Assembly: GCA_033439265.1 (NCBI GenBank)
Contig: JAVTVX010000012.1
Location: forward strand, 18,300,501-18,364,500
Source of the DNA: Dillenia suffruticosa
Lineage: Eukaryota; Streptophyta; Magnoliopsida; Dilleniales; Dilleniaceae
DNA length: 64,000 bases
Direction of reading: 5' to 3'
The notes beneath the pieces were generated by a model that searched no databases, was not told the DNA's origin, and saw nothing but the letters and a program-made list of their open reading frames with translations. Shown piece after piece: positions 35,171-49,769 of this stretch. Every line of letters begins with the position of its first letter. The first letter of the stretch is position 1. A program made the translations under genes and the position numbers.

Positions 35171-38100
35171 TCAATCCTTCGCTGCACCTTCTGAGGCCTG
35201 CAACTCAGCAAAGCACAAGGATTGTCAATCTACTAATGAGCATTACAAGAAAAATTCATGGTCGCCCGTTTTAACAGCCATCATCAACGGTGCAAAATAA
35301 AATTATGCTTGCAATAGTATAAACATTGGCCATTAGATATTAAGAAACTAAAAGGAACATTACTGGTATCTGTTGGAGTATTTTCAAAATGGAGGGGCCA
35401 TTTGGCCCACATAGAGAAATTGGAAAGATTGGGAATTGCACATAAGTATTGGTCTTTGGAGCAAAGCTAAAAGGTCCAAACAGGTGCTATGCCAAGTTGG
35501 TTGTATTATAATATATATATATATATATATATATTAACTATATATATTAACTATGTGTGTGTGTAAATACTTGGCACTTCGACAATTGGTTGCGAGTGGT
35601 AGAATTCAGATTATACTGGTTTGGATGAGTGAAAAACAAAACCATCCTTTAATCTATTGAATATTAAATAGTATAGTTTGGATCTCCGGAATATTAAACA
35701 CTGAAAACACCAAATAATAATAGAATGTTCTAACTTGTTGAAAAGGCACCAAATTCTAAATGGTGCCAATCCGATAGTTAATTTCAGTAGGTTGTACCTC
35801 CAAACGGATGTTAAAAATAATGGCCTTTGAAATAGATACAAATCTATACAAGGTGGGTCTGTTAGAGAAACAAGATACGCAATTCACATAATTCTTTACC
35901 TTTCCAAAAACTCTGGTGCAGTATTTTACTGTAGAAAATATTAAAGGAGCGAGATAATTCTGCAATTTTCTCGGGATTGCCCAGCAGTTTAATTTTGTTA
36001 GTGCAAAACAAAATTAAACATTTGAGTTTCATTGTATCATAGACGTTATTTGCAGTACCTGTTACTTATCAAGTGGTCAGCGCGAAATAAACCTTAAGGA
36101 AGGTGGTATTGCAACACGGCTTGAAGCCACCCCCAGTCCTAACAATATTGACATATCGACTGCTAAGCCACGAAAAAAGAGAGATATCTACGCAACAAAG
36201 CCCTATGATCCCTACTTAACTAAGCTTAGCCATAAATCTCACCCTTTTACTCCACTCTGTTTGAAGGCTTTATCTAAAGTAATACCTTTTCTACAATTTT
36301 TTTTTTACAACAAAATCCAATACATTTTATACTCTTCTCTTGTTCATATAGTGGTCTTGATAGCAGTAATGTTTCCACCATAATAACCCTCTTTGAACCA
36401 GGAAAATTTCCAAATTTCTCAAGTTTTATTGGTTTTTTTTGCGTCTCTTTGTAATTAAACTCCTAGGTACATTACTTGTTAGAAAAATTTATTCTATTGG
36501 CTCCTTCCCATGTTGTGTTTGGAATCAACGCCACACTTCTGAGGATTTCTATTGAATTCTACATGCTTTCATGTCGATTCAAACCCTTTAAAAGGAAGAA
36601 GTTCAAGTCCTCTCATTTTTGGAAGAATTTACGATTGAACTCCACTGGAATCAGTGGGACCCACTAAAAAAAAAGGCATTCAGTTGGGGACTGCATCAGA
36701 AATGTCTTCCTCGTTCCCGTTAAATCATCATACTCTACCATTGCAGTTTTAGATGATGCCTCTACTAAATTCTCATTCATTGATTTCTCATCTTAACATT
36801 TATGGGTATCAAAGGACCGTATATGGCTTCTTCTAGTTAATTATAAATTATACATGTGTTCTTTCTTCCAGCTTCAAAAGCAAAGCTGACATCATGTTTC
36901 CTAAAGCCCTGATTACATTTCAGGACATTCCATATACTTTAACTCCCTCCAAACAAAACCATGAGTCAATAAGCTCTATTTGAGTGCATGAGCCAACCAC
37001 TCTTGTAAGTTTGAGAAAATTAGGTGTATGCTACCTTACATTGCAAACAAAGAGAGATTTTTTTGCAAGTTGGAATGAAGTGGAGGCAAACAGGTCTGGT
37101 TGAGTTTGGTCAGGTCTTGGGTCCTTCAATTCAGGTCAACATACACCAAAACCTAACCTAGAGTGCTCGGGTTTTTGGTTATACTTTAGTGTCTTTTACA
37201 TAAAAGTGAAACTTTTATTAAGATAAAATTTTAACCAATGATCATCACAAATCACAATCATAAATTTAATAGTTCAAATAATGCTCAAATCTTGATTTGC
37301 GCAACTATATCACTTTTAAAGCAACAAAATCAGCCATGACTATTAATCTTGATTTACTTGTTCGTTTTGCCACTTCCATCCCAGCAAAGTGAAGAACTAA
37401 TAACTAGGCTTTCCTTTGCCACTTTGTGTTCGATGCTGCTTTCCTTTGTTCTTTTTCCCTAGAGCAGAGGTTTTTGGGGGGTCTGGTCAGGTTATCCAAA
37501 ACCTGAAACCCCCTTTTCGGGTCCAAACAGGTTTGACTATGAAAAATCCAGACTCACCCTGATTCAAGATGGTATCATGTCCAGGTCAACAATTGCCACA
37601 TCTGCTGGAATGATGAGCCTTGGGCTAAGAATGGAGCACCTTACTTGCACCAAGGCCCAGGGAATATTAGTCAAATTCCAAGGATCTATATACCACCTCT
37701 TCAAAAATTAGGTACTAGCCGCATATGGGCTTACTCTCTTGCTTTTTCAACCCAAAAATAAAAGCTCCCCAAATACTTCCTAGCATGTCCTAGCAATGCA
37801 ATTGCAGTGTTTCTATCCCACAGATATAAGGTGGGTCCAAATACTAATTTTCACTCAACTCAAAAAACTGAAACATGATAAGGATTTTTGTTAGTAGTGA
37901 AAGAAGGTTAGGGTAATAGGCCTAAAAAGGAAATGATGAAGAGATCAAACAGAGAACTCCACCAATATAAAATAGAATATCAACAGGTGGCAGATAAGCA
38001 GCACGAGAGAAACACACTACTGAAATGAAATAATCTGAAGCAACCATCATAAGAAATTTCCAATACCTGTTCTGTCATTTCGGTATCCATATTCTTCTCT

Positions 38101-40841
38101 CCATCGGCCGCATCTTTTGATTCTACATTAGACTTATCTCCGCCTTCTATTTTGTCTTCTTCCATATAACTGTCCTTCGCCATTGCATCATTATCACCAA
38201 ACTTCAGATCAGCAGGAAGATGGCCCGACTTCAATGCCTAAACATCACATATACAACCAACGGGGTAATGATCACCTCATCATGCCCAGATAGCCAAAGA
38301 AAATAAATTGAAATGAAAAGGCAAAGAAAGAAGCTAACAGGTTTAGATGAAAAATGTATATTAGAAAAATTCTTGTCAAAAGCAAGAAACTGAAAATTAT
38401 TAAAAGTAAAATTGTAGAGTGAAAAAAATGCCTAGGAATTTAGAACTATTTAAAATCAGAAATCATATGAATGGCAATCTTTTGATCAAATCAAGCCATG
38501 TACAAGAGAGCACCTTCTCAAGCCTCGCAACCTCTTCTAGTGTTTGGGAGTTCACAATGGCAGCCTGCAAATACAGAAGCCAAGTTAGAGGCACACAATC
38601 CATCTTCTAAAACATAATTCCAATTACAAATGCTACATCACCTTTTCTTTCTATTTTTATTTTCTTTGGTCTTCCCTTTTTCTTTTACCATTTTTCAGTA
38701 TAACAATTGATTGTATAGCATAATAATCCAAGCAGACAAGCCATATATAGCTGCATCAAGCTACATTAAATTTAAGCATACAAGCTGACTGCATTTGCAT
38801 TAACCTATTACATTGGACAACAAGGAAGCATTTCCAATAAGCTGAATGTATGAGTAATTGCCATGTTCAAGCATGGCTAAAGTGTAGTTTTAAGTATTAG
38901 CAAAGCGGGAACTCCATTCAGATTCCCCTATCGAGTAGAAAGTGGTTTTGGATAGCTCGGTTTTCTTATTTTAAAATAGTTATACAAACAAGTCTTTGTG
39001 CACTGGATATTATTCATAGAAATCTACTTACAAATCTGAATTCCCCTAACAACACACACTGCTTTAATAGACAAGCTCCTGCCCATAAATATTTTTGACG
39101 AGAGAGTTTAAAACATTGATCGCTTTGGATCTTACTCTTGTAATTGTTTTTCAACACATTTATCCCAATCTACACATTTTTCATAATACCTTTCGAATTA
39201 CATATAGACAAAAATAACATTAATAGAAATGAAAAACAAAACCCATCGGTAACTTAATGCTATAGAAGCTATACTTTGTATGGTGCAATATTTCTCGAAT
39301 GTGCTGAAGGTCAACAGTCTGAATTTGAGATATTGACCAGTAGAATTCAACTTGTAAAGTTGGAACCTTGCTAGTTAAGGATGGCAAGGAAAGAAAGGTA
39401 AAGTGAGGGAGGGGCTTTTGACCCTGTGGTATACCTGAAATAAATAGGTGCAACTTGGATGAGCTGAGCCCAACCCCGCTAAGTTTTATAGGATTCAGGC
39501 TAGCCATTAATTGTAGTGTTAGGGTTGAGTTTTTCCAACATGAAGGTAAACTAGGTTGGGATTGGGTTGGCATGTTTGGAAACTCAACCAAGTCAAGCTA
39601 CATATTATAAAAATATACATTCATGTATGTTTTGGGTAAAATATATATTGAAAGAAAAACCCTCTAAATTTTGATTCATTTGCGAACAGTCCTTTAATTG
39701 AAATCAGAGTGGGAGCTACAAAGCTTCTTCAATTTCTTTGGAGAATCTCAAGGATGTGGAGGTGCATAATGGTTGTATGCACCAGTATTGAGACCTCTCA
39801 AGGTTAGATGAAGAGTTTATAGTTATAGCATTTATCTGTCCTAACAGAGGGGAAAATATTTCTATCTTCCTTTAGAAAGCTGTGCGAAAATTTAGTACTC
39901 CTTTGAAGGCTGCATTTTTTTATTTTTGGCTCCGGAGTTAGCTTGGTGTAGGATAATGCAAGATAACTTGCAAAAATGGGGGTCTTTGGTGCTGAATCAG
40001 TGTACTCTTTGTACAAAACAGGCAGAAACTATGGATCATCTCCTCCATTATGACTGGACTACAGTCACTTGGAACTTAGTCCTCTCCTTGCTTCACACTC
40101 TGTGCCCGCAAAATCTATCTAACGTAAGTTGTGAGCATGGAGGGGGACGAGGAGTGATATAGTGAAGAAAAAAATGTCATTTGATTCCTCTCACCGTGTC
40201 TTGGTTAGTGTAGAGGAAAAGAAATAAGAGAATTTCTTAGAGGTTGAAAAACCCTCAGGTGTTTTGTCGATTTCTAGCTAAAGACTTGAGCTCTATTAAT
40301 TTCATATTTTCTCAAGGATGTTGCTTGTTCATGGCATTTTTGTTGACTCGGTAGTTAGCATAGTTCCAACAACATCCAGTTGTTCTTTATATATGGCTTG
40401 TTTTCTTTAAAGGAAGAAAAGAAAAGAAAAGTCCATGACCTAAAATTTCTTGAAGCCACCCACGGTAACTTATCTGCACTCCCCATCCATATTAGCATTT
40501 CAGAGCATCACAAAATTGATTAGTCCCATGTGTGGTTATGATTTTCTCCCTACATACAGGTATTGTAATCAAAGCAGATTTTGACAATTGATTGAGAGAA
40601 GAACCCTTCTAGTTTCTCTTTGGTTCTCCCTTTTCATTTTTGATCAGACTCTCTTTTTCTTTCTAGCCTCTCCCCTAGTTCCACCACTTCTGTATCAAAG
40701 CAATTGACAACCCCTTACCACCCTTAGCAAAATCACTGGTCACTGCTCATTACATCACTGGTATGGTGCTCTTTCCTTATCAAGATATTTTCCGATATTT
40801 CCCTGTTACATATATCATGCATACAAACATATATAGATATC

Positions 40842-40872
<31 letters not shown>

Positions 40873-43800
40873 TTCATCACAGCTCATTTTTCAAGAGTTT
40901 AGAGAACCAAATGGCAAGAACTAAGAACACAAGTTGAAGAAAGCCACTTTTTTGAGTGACAATTAACGAAATAGCTAGAATGTGGTGATAAGAACTAGCC
41001 CTGTGTGAGCCCTACCAAAAGAATGGAACCTTTGCTAGGGCCCTGAAAATCTAAAGGCCGGCAAACGATCTCTAAACTCTACCACGGTAAATTTAGTAAA
41101 ATAAAGGCATGTTTACATAGTGGACCTTGCATCAGTTAAGCAATTTGGTCATACAGTTATTAAAAGGATGCTATGCATTTTCCTCTTACGCTTCCAAAAC
41201 AAGAACTGTATTTTCTTCTTTCTTATCAAAGATAAGATCTTTTACTTTTGCCTCAACTGCAAGCAAAGCAAAACTTTGCTATAGCAAGTCGAAAGGCAAA
41301 AAGTGTAGTCATTGAGTTGATACCATGCCCTAAGCCATATATTGTTTGACTAAGCATGAATTCTGTAGTGCCATTCAACTGTGTAATTCAAGTGTTGTCA
41401 AAGAACTTAACTTGAAAAAAGGACCTTTTTATTGCAAGTGATACCTTAATTGCAATTATTTGTTCCGGTGTAGGGGCAACGACTTTTGGCACTTTGTCTT
41501 CTTTTGGAGCCTCTTGGACTTTTGGAGACTCACCAGGGATGAATGTCTTAGCAGGTTCAGCTTTAACCTCTTCAAGAGCCTCTTTTGAAGCATAGAGTTT
41601 TTCGGCCTCCAAGCGCTCCTATCCTCATAAAAAGCAAAATAACATAAGAAAATTGAACCTTGTTAGCACTCCATAAGGTACAGGTACTAAATTTACAAAA
41701 CTGCAATTAAGAATGCTCCAATCTCATCAGAGTATTGAATCAGGTAACTGTTCATTCCCTGGGAGTTTTGGAAAAATCTATGGTGTATAAAGAGAATGTC
41801 AGTGTTCTCAAAAAGGAACCTGAAGTATTTGTTTGCTATTGAAAAGTTAGATGTTAATAAGCATGTCCAAATTCATAGGAGATGTGCTGAGATGGCTATA
41901 ATACAACAATTTAGTTATAGATCTTTAAAAGGAATTCCTTCCTATACCTTTCTTATACAACTGAAAACTTACTTCTTCGGCAACTGGACTATTTAAAGGG
42001 CGTTCCTGGAGGCTGTTAGTTCAGATTTGAGGGCTTTGCTCAGAAAACTTGCCTCTCTATTCTCTTCATGATTTTTTTTTCTTCTCGTTATCTTACCCAT
42101 CTCTCTCTATCCTTTTCTATTGCCTCTTTTCTGTCTAATATATAAAGTGGCAGAAAAACAGAGGATTTAGGATGTTTTTACTAGAATTTATTTTGATGAG
42201 AAAATTACAACCTTTAACATTTGGGCTTGATTTCACAAACATCCTTAATGTTTGTAAGGATAACAAAATCATTCTGCACATCATCTTTTAGTAATAATCC
42301 CATCCTTAGAGAGCCTTCTGCTCATATTTAGATAATTCAACAACAATTATACTCATACAAAATTGTAATGATTTTGCATTGATTTTCAAATCAAAAAGAA
42401 GTGTGACATGACCCCATGTTCATGCATAATAAAGATTGTATTACAGATATGACATTTTTTTTAAACAATAATGATTTCATTATCTAATGGAAATTTTGGG
42501 TAACTACTAATAATTCTAACTCCCTGCTTGGAACCAAATGAAAAATGAGTTCAATTCAAATGAAATCACCTGAATTGTGGAACCAGAAAATAAACTGGAA
42601 TTCAATTGAATTCCTATGCTTGGAACTAGAAAATAAACCGTGGAATTCAATATTAAATATTGTTATGTATGAAATTACCCTTAGATTTCCCTCTCTTTGG
42701 TAATTGGGATACAATTGTCATTCAAAAGCAAAGCTAGAAGGACCCCCACAAACTCTAGTGGATTTCATTTGCAAATTCCACATTTTTTGTTGATTTAGCA
42801 ATCCTTTATTTCTATGGAGTTGGAATGAATTCCATACTTCTTTTTCCTTTTTTTTTTTTTTTGTTTTGCGGTTTGGGCTTTAAAACTTAGATTTGGAAAT
42901 AAACTCCACAAAAATTGTAGAATTCATTTGGATCCAAGCATACCATAATCAATGTGTGCCTATATTACAAGTCCAATGTGCTCCTAACCTTTATGGCATT
43001 AGATTTCTCTTGCCATGTAAATAACTAATGGTGGGACATGTAGAGGAAGAAGAATCCAAAGATAGATTTGTTACTAAATCATAACTCTTGAACGACTTTG
43101 TACCCATATGTTAAGAACTTGTGTAATTTTTCCTATTTTGATTCTATTAAAATTTTGAGATTTATTTAGTTTTATACTCCATCCAGACACTAGATTTTGA
43201 TTATTTATTCATCAAATTTGTTAGGACTTGTGTCAATAAATATATGCCTTAGGGTTAATGTAAAGGACATTGACCACCGATTATTAGGATTATTGAGTCA
43301 AGTTCTCTCTTAAGCAACATGTTCTCCCTCTGAAATCCTGACTTTGATTTCTCCCTAAACTCTTGCTTCTCCATACCTATTTAGACTCCATCGGCTTCTT
43401 CTCCAGTCTGTTCCCAAATGAATATAATTCTATAGTCTTCTTTGAAGAAACCCTATGTCAATCCTATTTGAAAAGTAAAGTTTCTACACAAAGCAAACTA
43501 CCCTTTATATGGTCTTTGATTCCCATCAGGATTAATCCTAATGACTCATCATACATGAGAAGACTTATTGAAGTCAAGTCTCTAGAGTATTATGATGTGC
43601 AGAAGGCTCTTTGGGATATTTCATAGGCCTTGTAGTGTCCAGAAAACAAGCAAGATCTCATCACCTACGCATTCCAAAATGCAGCAAGCCGCAAACGAAT
43701 TCATAAGTTCAAGCCATCCTCCATTATAATATGTCAAGGACAAACAAATGCAATTACGAGATGGGAGTAAATCAACAAGGAGGATTAAAAAAGCCACTTC

Positions 43801-46800
43801 ATACATAAAATATTCCAAAAATAATTTCTATGACTAATCAAGCCACTAAACAAGTTATGTCCCTAAAGCTGTCAAGGTATCAAGTGTTCAAGTTTGGCCC
43901 ATTTGATAATAAGGTTCAAATTTCTTTGAAGGCATTGGTTTTAAATGGGATTGGAGAACTTTGTTGGTCTAGTGTTTTCTTTTCTTTTGCTTCTTGTTAC
44001 CAATTTCTTTTCTTTACAAGGATTCCTTATTCTCCAGGTTATACCTTTTTTCTCCATTTAATGTTATATCATTTGCTATGATTAAGAAGGATAATAATCA
44101 TATCAAGATGCTAATTTGAAAGTAAATTAGGCTTTTTCACTTCATAAGCAAGCTTAAGCCAATGTATTATTGAATAATCCAAACCTGTTCACAAATGATT
44201 CTACTTGTTTACAACCCAACACAGGGTGGTGATAAAGGCAGCCACTAAAATTAGTGGCAATTATCTCTAAGAACCACACTTTATAATTTAAAAAAAAAAA
44301 GGTTCTCCTTCCCATCCCCACCCCCGAAAAAGAAAAGTCGCACCTTATGCTTCACTTTCCTAAAGTCCAACAACCGTAGCTGCTCCAGCCTGTATATAAC
44401 ATATAGGCGATAATTTGGCTTCTTAGTAACATTATTATCCAACAAGCTAAGGAACTGAAGCTTTGGAAGAGATGCAAGAGGATCAATCTCAACCAAATTA
44501 ACAAGTCGGTTGTTTGTCAAAACTAACGTATGCAGCTTTGGCAAGAACTCTGCACATTAAAACAACAAAACAATATTATGGCAGACCCGCCAAAGAACTA
44601 ATTTGGTCATAACTTTGTTCGGGGAGGGAATAATCATTAGCTAGAAGGTCATACCTCCAATATTCGGATTAATGCGAGTAATTCTATTGCTGTTCAGTAT
44701 CAGAGTGCCTAGTCGACTTAGATAAGGGAAGTTTTCAAGCTTAACAATCTCATTGTGAGACAAGTCTATGGTATCAAACTGATCCTGCAAGCAGCTAACA
44801 CATAATTGAGTACAATAGCAGGAATCAAATCCCTTGCTCCATATCACATGGAATACAACTTACAGGTAATACAATTGAAACTAGGCAAGCAATTCCCAAA
44901 CATACTTTAAATCTAATTTACAGTAATCCAAACTGCAATGAAATGATGTGCACAATATAAGGATATAAAAAATTTTTAAATAATAGGATGCAATATGACT
45001 GGAGCATGAAAATATAATGTCTTACACAAACATAAACTTTGCTAGCAAATTAATCATTTGGCATTATAAAACTATTGATCCCAGGAAATTATGAATTCAG
45101 CATTGATAAAAATTAAGCCCAAGGTTTCATAGGTCGAAAACCTATTTGTTTATAAAAAGCAAACTAACGCCATATTGGAAACAAACACAAAATTTGTGGT
45201 CCGGGTGTTATGTTGGTTGCCAAGAGTGAACAAAAAGAGAGCATTCTATGGATTTAAAAAATAAAAATAAAAAATAACACCCACCATATTTTGGCACTAC
45301 ACTAGATTTATGGCCAGGTTGAGTTGCCCAATCAATCTGCTATTTGGCATTGTTAGGTGGGACCATTAAGGCTTTTGGACATACTTGGGCCCATAAATTT
45401 TGGCCCAAAAAACTGAAGTGGGCTTGGGATCTTTCTAACACTACAAACCCAAGCTCACCTATTACTTTATTTCTAGAAACCCATACTTTATTTCTAGAAA
45501 CCCATAAGTGGCCTTGGAAGATAAATGTGGGGCTATTCTGGTCTGATACAGCTTGAGCTATTTTTGTTAAGGCCAAGTTGTACCCCCACCCTTTGGAACC
45601 CGCCCAATGGTCAAGTCTAACCACAACGGTACTATATGAGCACAAAAACAACATATAGCATTATACCAATAAGTTTCAATCATCCTAAAGAGTAGAAAAT
45701 TAGTACATGTCTAATAGAAAATTCTTTTTTTGTTTCTAATTGCCAACCAAAAAAAATGGGGCTTAAAAAATATCTGGCACGATACTTTTCAAATGTGAAA
45801 TTATAAATTAAAAAAGAGAACAAAAAAGCTTTCTGAAAATAAACAAATACAGCTTTTGAAAATGAATGCTTTCTTATTTAAAACACCAAATTAATCCTAG
45901 ATCCTAGACTACTTTGCTGGCAAATCTAAACCTCTCTCTCTCTAGATTGGTTTTTTCCCTTAATCATCTAACCCCAAATTTTTTTATCATCAATTTTCTA
46001 TTTTCCAATTTCAGAAGTTGTTTTAATCATGCTTATCAAGTCCATTTTTTGCAGTTCACCCCCCAAATATAATCCTTATTCATTTTAAAATTAAAAAAAA
46101 ATTATAATGTGAATGCATTTTCAGAATCGCAACCAAAGACGCCTTATGATGCTTTAATAGTTTCAAACACAAGTAGGGGGAAAAAATAATTACAATCTAA
46201 CATTTCTCATAATATCAAGCAACTTTAAAAGCTTAACAATTATGCAAAATCAAATGGTAACCCTCACAAGCTCCCAAACATGCACCTAGCATGTCTTTGC
46301 ATGTTCAAGATGATTCTCACATAGCCATGTTGGACGTAGATACACCATCTGTGGAAGTATATTCTTCATAGACTGTCATTCATTTCTAGCCAACATTCAA
46401 TGTTGTAATGAGCAAGCACCTTGACGATTGCAATGGAAAAGGATAGATACAGCACCCATAACAACTCTAAATGAATGAAATGAACTTACCAGAGGCTCAG
46501 CATCTATATACAACTTTTCTTGTAGTTGGGACTACAGCATTAAGAATCTGTGTATTATAAATGCCTCTTTCACATCAGAGACACCCCATAATCCAAATAA
46601 ATCATTCAGCTTAGCATCCTGACCCTCGTTAAGAAAGGAATCAAGAATTTGGTAGTCCACTAGAATTACATGCTAAAAAATTTCCACAACCATATCAGCA
46701 GTGCTCTTCAATCTTCCAACTAACACCTCATAGATTTGAGTAAAACAAACTGCATAAGAGCACTTTTAGGGGCATCGAAAGATCCTTGTCAGTTTTGGTC

Positions 46801-49065
46801 ATCCTTTCATGAAAAAAGAACTCTACTTATCGTTTTCCTCGAAGTCTTTGGTCATCTTTTGAGGAAGTCAATTTCGTAGATCTTATGCTTGTGTAGCTTG
46901 CCTGTTTGCACATCCTTGGAACTAAAATGTATCTCCCCCTTGTTTACTCCTGTAGTTAGGATTACCAATTGGTAAAATAAGGGGTTTAGATGATCTTGCC
47001 AAACATAGAATGACTAAAATGAGGTTTTTTTTTTTTTGGGAATTCTTCAGGTATAGTTTTCTTCCAGGGGACCAGGATTGAATACATGGATGCTACCCAT
47101 ATCAGGAGCTATGTGATCTAAAATCAAAGGTTGCGAGGTGTCTTCTTTCTGGTGATTTCTCTAGAGTTAAAATAATCAACTGGGACGCTAGGGGTGCTAT
47201 ACCATTGGATAATCTCCGATTTCAATAGTACCTTCTCATTCTCTATTCTTCAAGTTAAGAGGCCAAAGTAAAATTGGTGGTTCACTTTGGAATGTGGCCA
47301 TAAGGCCCTTTGTTGGGAAGAAACTTACTAGGCTTCATTTTTATACTCCGACAATTGGGCCTTATAACTCTATGGTTAGGGAGGGATTTGAATGTTTTTG
47401 GCTTTGCCACGTGAAACCATATGATTCACAGACTATCTCTAGTAATAGAGCTATTGACACGTTCATTAGGGAATATGACTTGCAACATACCTCCTTCCCA
47501 ACAGGGCTTTAATTAGTCTGAGTGGCAATCACAGGGTGGCTTCTCATATTGATAGCATTATCTTCTCAAATGAATGGAAGGGTCTTCCTTGAATTTGGTT
47601 CAAAAGCCCCCCCTGGTTCTATGTATAGTCATTTTCCCAAGCTTTTAATCATCAATGAGGTCAATGGGAGTTTCACCATTTACATTTGAGAACATTTGGT
47701 CATCTCACATATCCTTTTCAAGCCTCGATAAGGATTGTTGTAGGAATCCAGGTATCGAGTATCATAAGGGTTTTGAATTTATGAGCAAGATTAAGGTAGG
47801 AACATTAATATTACCCTTTTAAACAGCAATATTATCACAAGAAAGGCACCAATAAATCCAATTTAAAAAATTCTACTATTTCTATCTCTCCAAATATACA
47901 AAAAATAGCTCTACAAAAGAACCTCCTAAAAAAGAGTATCCCATTCTCTTGAAGCCTACAAATTTGGAAAGGCAAAATTTATTCAAGTTATTTGAATCAT
48001 GTACCAGTATTTTTACACACACACACACATTATTTAACACCATGTAATTGATGTGTTCATGTCATATTTCTTAATGCAATTTTTTTTTCTTTTATTGGAC
48101 ATAAATAATTTGTTATGTCTTGTCACCTCCATCTTTTGTGCCGTTTTCCATGCTCCCTAGAAGACAAAATACTAAGATTTATCTTCCTGACAATCATGTT
48201 GTCAGTAGAGCTAATATTGGGAAATGATTTTACAGAAAATAGCAGAAGATCAAGTGAAAGTAGAAGACTAAGATCAAATGGGTAGAGAAGGTGCCAACGA
48301 TCTTAGATTTATTGGTGACTAAAGATATATTATTAAAGAATCCAATACAATGGCTAATGCTTCCTATTATAAGTACTTTTATTCTAATATGGTTTCATGC
48401 TGATGATAGAAGGTGTAGATTGGCGTTACGATTTTTAAATGCGATATTATATGTGGAAGGTTGTTCGCATTTTAAAGGCAAGATTGGAGTCATGGGTGTT
48501 CAAAATTTGTTTGCTTTTACAATCAAAGAGAAGCAAAGAATCTTCAAAGGAGTCAGAATTTGTGTGTGTGTGTGTGTGTGTGTGTGTTTTGAAGAATCTA
48601 TGGTAGGGAACTGAAGGAGAGTGTTTGAGGAGTGTAGCTCCCTTCTCTACCAAAAGCTGAGAAAATAACATTTTCGTTTCTAATCTCACAAATTCCATGG
48701 CAATACTTAAACCCATATACTGTGAAATTGAAAAGAAAAAAAAAAGAAGGAAAAAAAAAGGAGCATTTGCATTTCATTCTCATCCGAAGACACAAGCAGA
48801 AAGAACTAAATAAATAAGTGAATATAATGAAGAAATCAGGTAAGGTGGGCAACTAGAACAAACCTCGGTTGCACCCAAGTTTTCAATAACCGCAATCTTA
48901 TTTCCTGAAACCAAATATGCCCGAGTGAGTATATGGAAAAACCCTAAAAACCCTAAAGAGTGGAGAAGGAGGGGGATAGGAACCTCGAAGATCCAATTCA
49001 CGCTCTTTAATAGCATTGAAAAAATGAGGGCTCTTCCATATCAAATCTGCCGTTTGTCTCACCAT
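35171..49065 (-). CDS. U2A': U2 small nuclear ribonucleoprotein A' (spliced, 8 exons)
   Basis: Leucine-rich-repeat subunit of the U2 snRNP. It pairs with U2B'' on U2 snRNA stem-loop IV and acts in branch-site recognition in the nucleus. Exons on the minus strand, all phase-consistent with GT/AG: 49065-48984, 48904-48864, 44784-44655, 44549-44344, 41618-41445, 38564-38514, 38237-38067 and 35197-35171. They total 882 bases, 293 residues. Landmarks: MVRQTADLIWKSPHFFNAIK start, LDLRGNKIAVIENLGATE, DQFDTIDLSHNEIVKLENFP, LPKLHTLVLTNNRLVNLVEI, LDNNVTKKPNYRLYVIYRL, VVAPTPEQIIAIK, and an acidic tail DGEKNMDTEMTEQ. The last exon (ASEGAAKD, stop) is tiny and the least certain. Introns 2, 4, 5 and 7 are 2.7-4.1 kb and contain LINE debris. 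It looks functional: no stops or broken splice sites. Confidence 0.93.
35511..35534. repeat. (TA)n microsatellite in U2A' intron 7
   Basis: Uninterrupted AT/TA dinucleotide run of about 24 bases within the last intron. Confidence 0.9.
39660..40340 (+). mobile_element. Decayed LINE fragment in U2A' intron 5
   Basis: The plus-strand reading QDNLQKWGSLVLNQCTLCTK with AETMDHLLHY matches the zf-RVT region of plant L1-type LINEs (DNLxKRG, CxLC, ExxDHLL). It is preceded by a decayed KxxPLKAAFF-like stretch. It lies antisense to the host gene, has several frame breaks, and its limits are approximate. Confidence 0.65.
40842..40869. repeat. (GT)n microsatellite in U2A' intron 5
   Basis: Uninterrupted TG/GT dinucleotide run of about 28 bases. 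Confidence 0.9.
47040..47790 (+). mobile_element. Decayed LINE endonuclease fragment in U2A' intron 2
   Basis: Plus-strand pieces such as SNRAIDTFIREYDLQHTSFP, then SHIDSIIFSNEW-like and SKAPPGSMYSHFPKLL, follow the order of the C-terminal part of the apurinic-type endonuclease domain of plant LINEs (SxRIDRFLFSxEW...SDHFPxLL). It has multiple frame breaks. It lies antisense to U2A' and probably accounts for part of the 4.1 kb length of intron 2. Confidence 0.55.
48561..48587. repeat. (TG)n microsatellite in U2A' intron 2
   Basis: Uninterrupted TG dinucleotide run of about 27 bases, 277 bases downstream of exon 2 in the gene's direction. Confidence 0.9.
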
Positions 49066-49208
49066 CGCCTCTTCTTACGACCTCTTCTTCTTACAATCTT
49101 TTTCCCTCAAGAATCCATACACACCGACTCGTTAATTACTATTAGACTGTCGCGGACTAGTCTTGCTGAGAGACTGCGGCCTTGACACATTTAGACGGTC
49201 AGAGAGAA
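49066..49208 (-). promoter_or_regulatory. Remaining 5' leader/proximal promoter of U2A'
   Basis: Only 143 bases separate the U2A' start codon from the end of MULE-3. On the gene strand the part nearest the ATG is purine-rich (AAGAAGAAGAGG), as is common for plant 5' UTRs. I see no clear TATA box. The original upstream promoter must lie beyond the transposon, be supplied by it, or fit in this short piece. Confidence 0.5.
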
Positions 49209-49769
49209 GAGCTTTGTACGAATATATCCATTAAAATAAAATTTAAAACGCCTTCAACGAGAAAATAATTTCAAAATTAACACAACACAACGAATTTTCA
49301 AAACTCGACATATATTATTCATACATATCGAGTTTTTAAAACTCGACATATCTCTTAACTGTTAGTATATCGAATTTTCAAAACTACAATATTTGTCGAA
49401 TTTTTAAAACTCGACATGGATTCTCTCAAATACTTAACTATTTTCTATGTCATTTTATGTCAACCCTAAAATACAATTTCCGAATTTTATCATCCCAATT
49501 TCGAAACAGAAAAAAAAATATAGTGTCATTTTATGCCAACCCTAAAATACAATATCTGAATAATACCATCTCAAGCCAACCCTAAAATACAATATCCGAA
49601 TAATACCATCTCAACTTCAAAACAGTAAAAAAATTTAGCAATAATACATATCTTCAACACCAAAACAGATCGATAAAAATAAACAAAATATAATAAAATA
49701 TAAAAAACAGAAAATATTTTATTAATTAAAAAAATGTTCGTAATACAAATGATCAACAATATTTTCTTC

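Noticed and set aside
43363-43626. 87-codon frame in U2A' intron 4
   Set aside because: Considered as a gag-like or other transposon piece, but no motif supports it and it lies deep in an intron.
48780-49016. 78-codon minus-strand frame as a separate small gene
   Set aside because: It contains exon 2 of U2A' (GNKIAVIENLGATE) plus flanking intron; not an independent gene.
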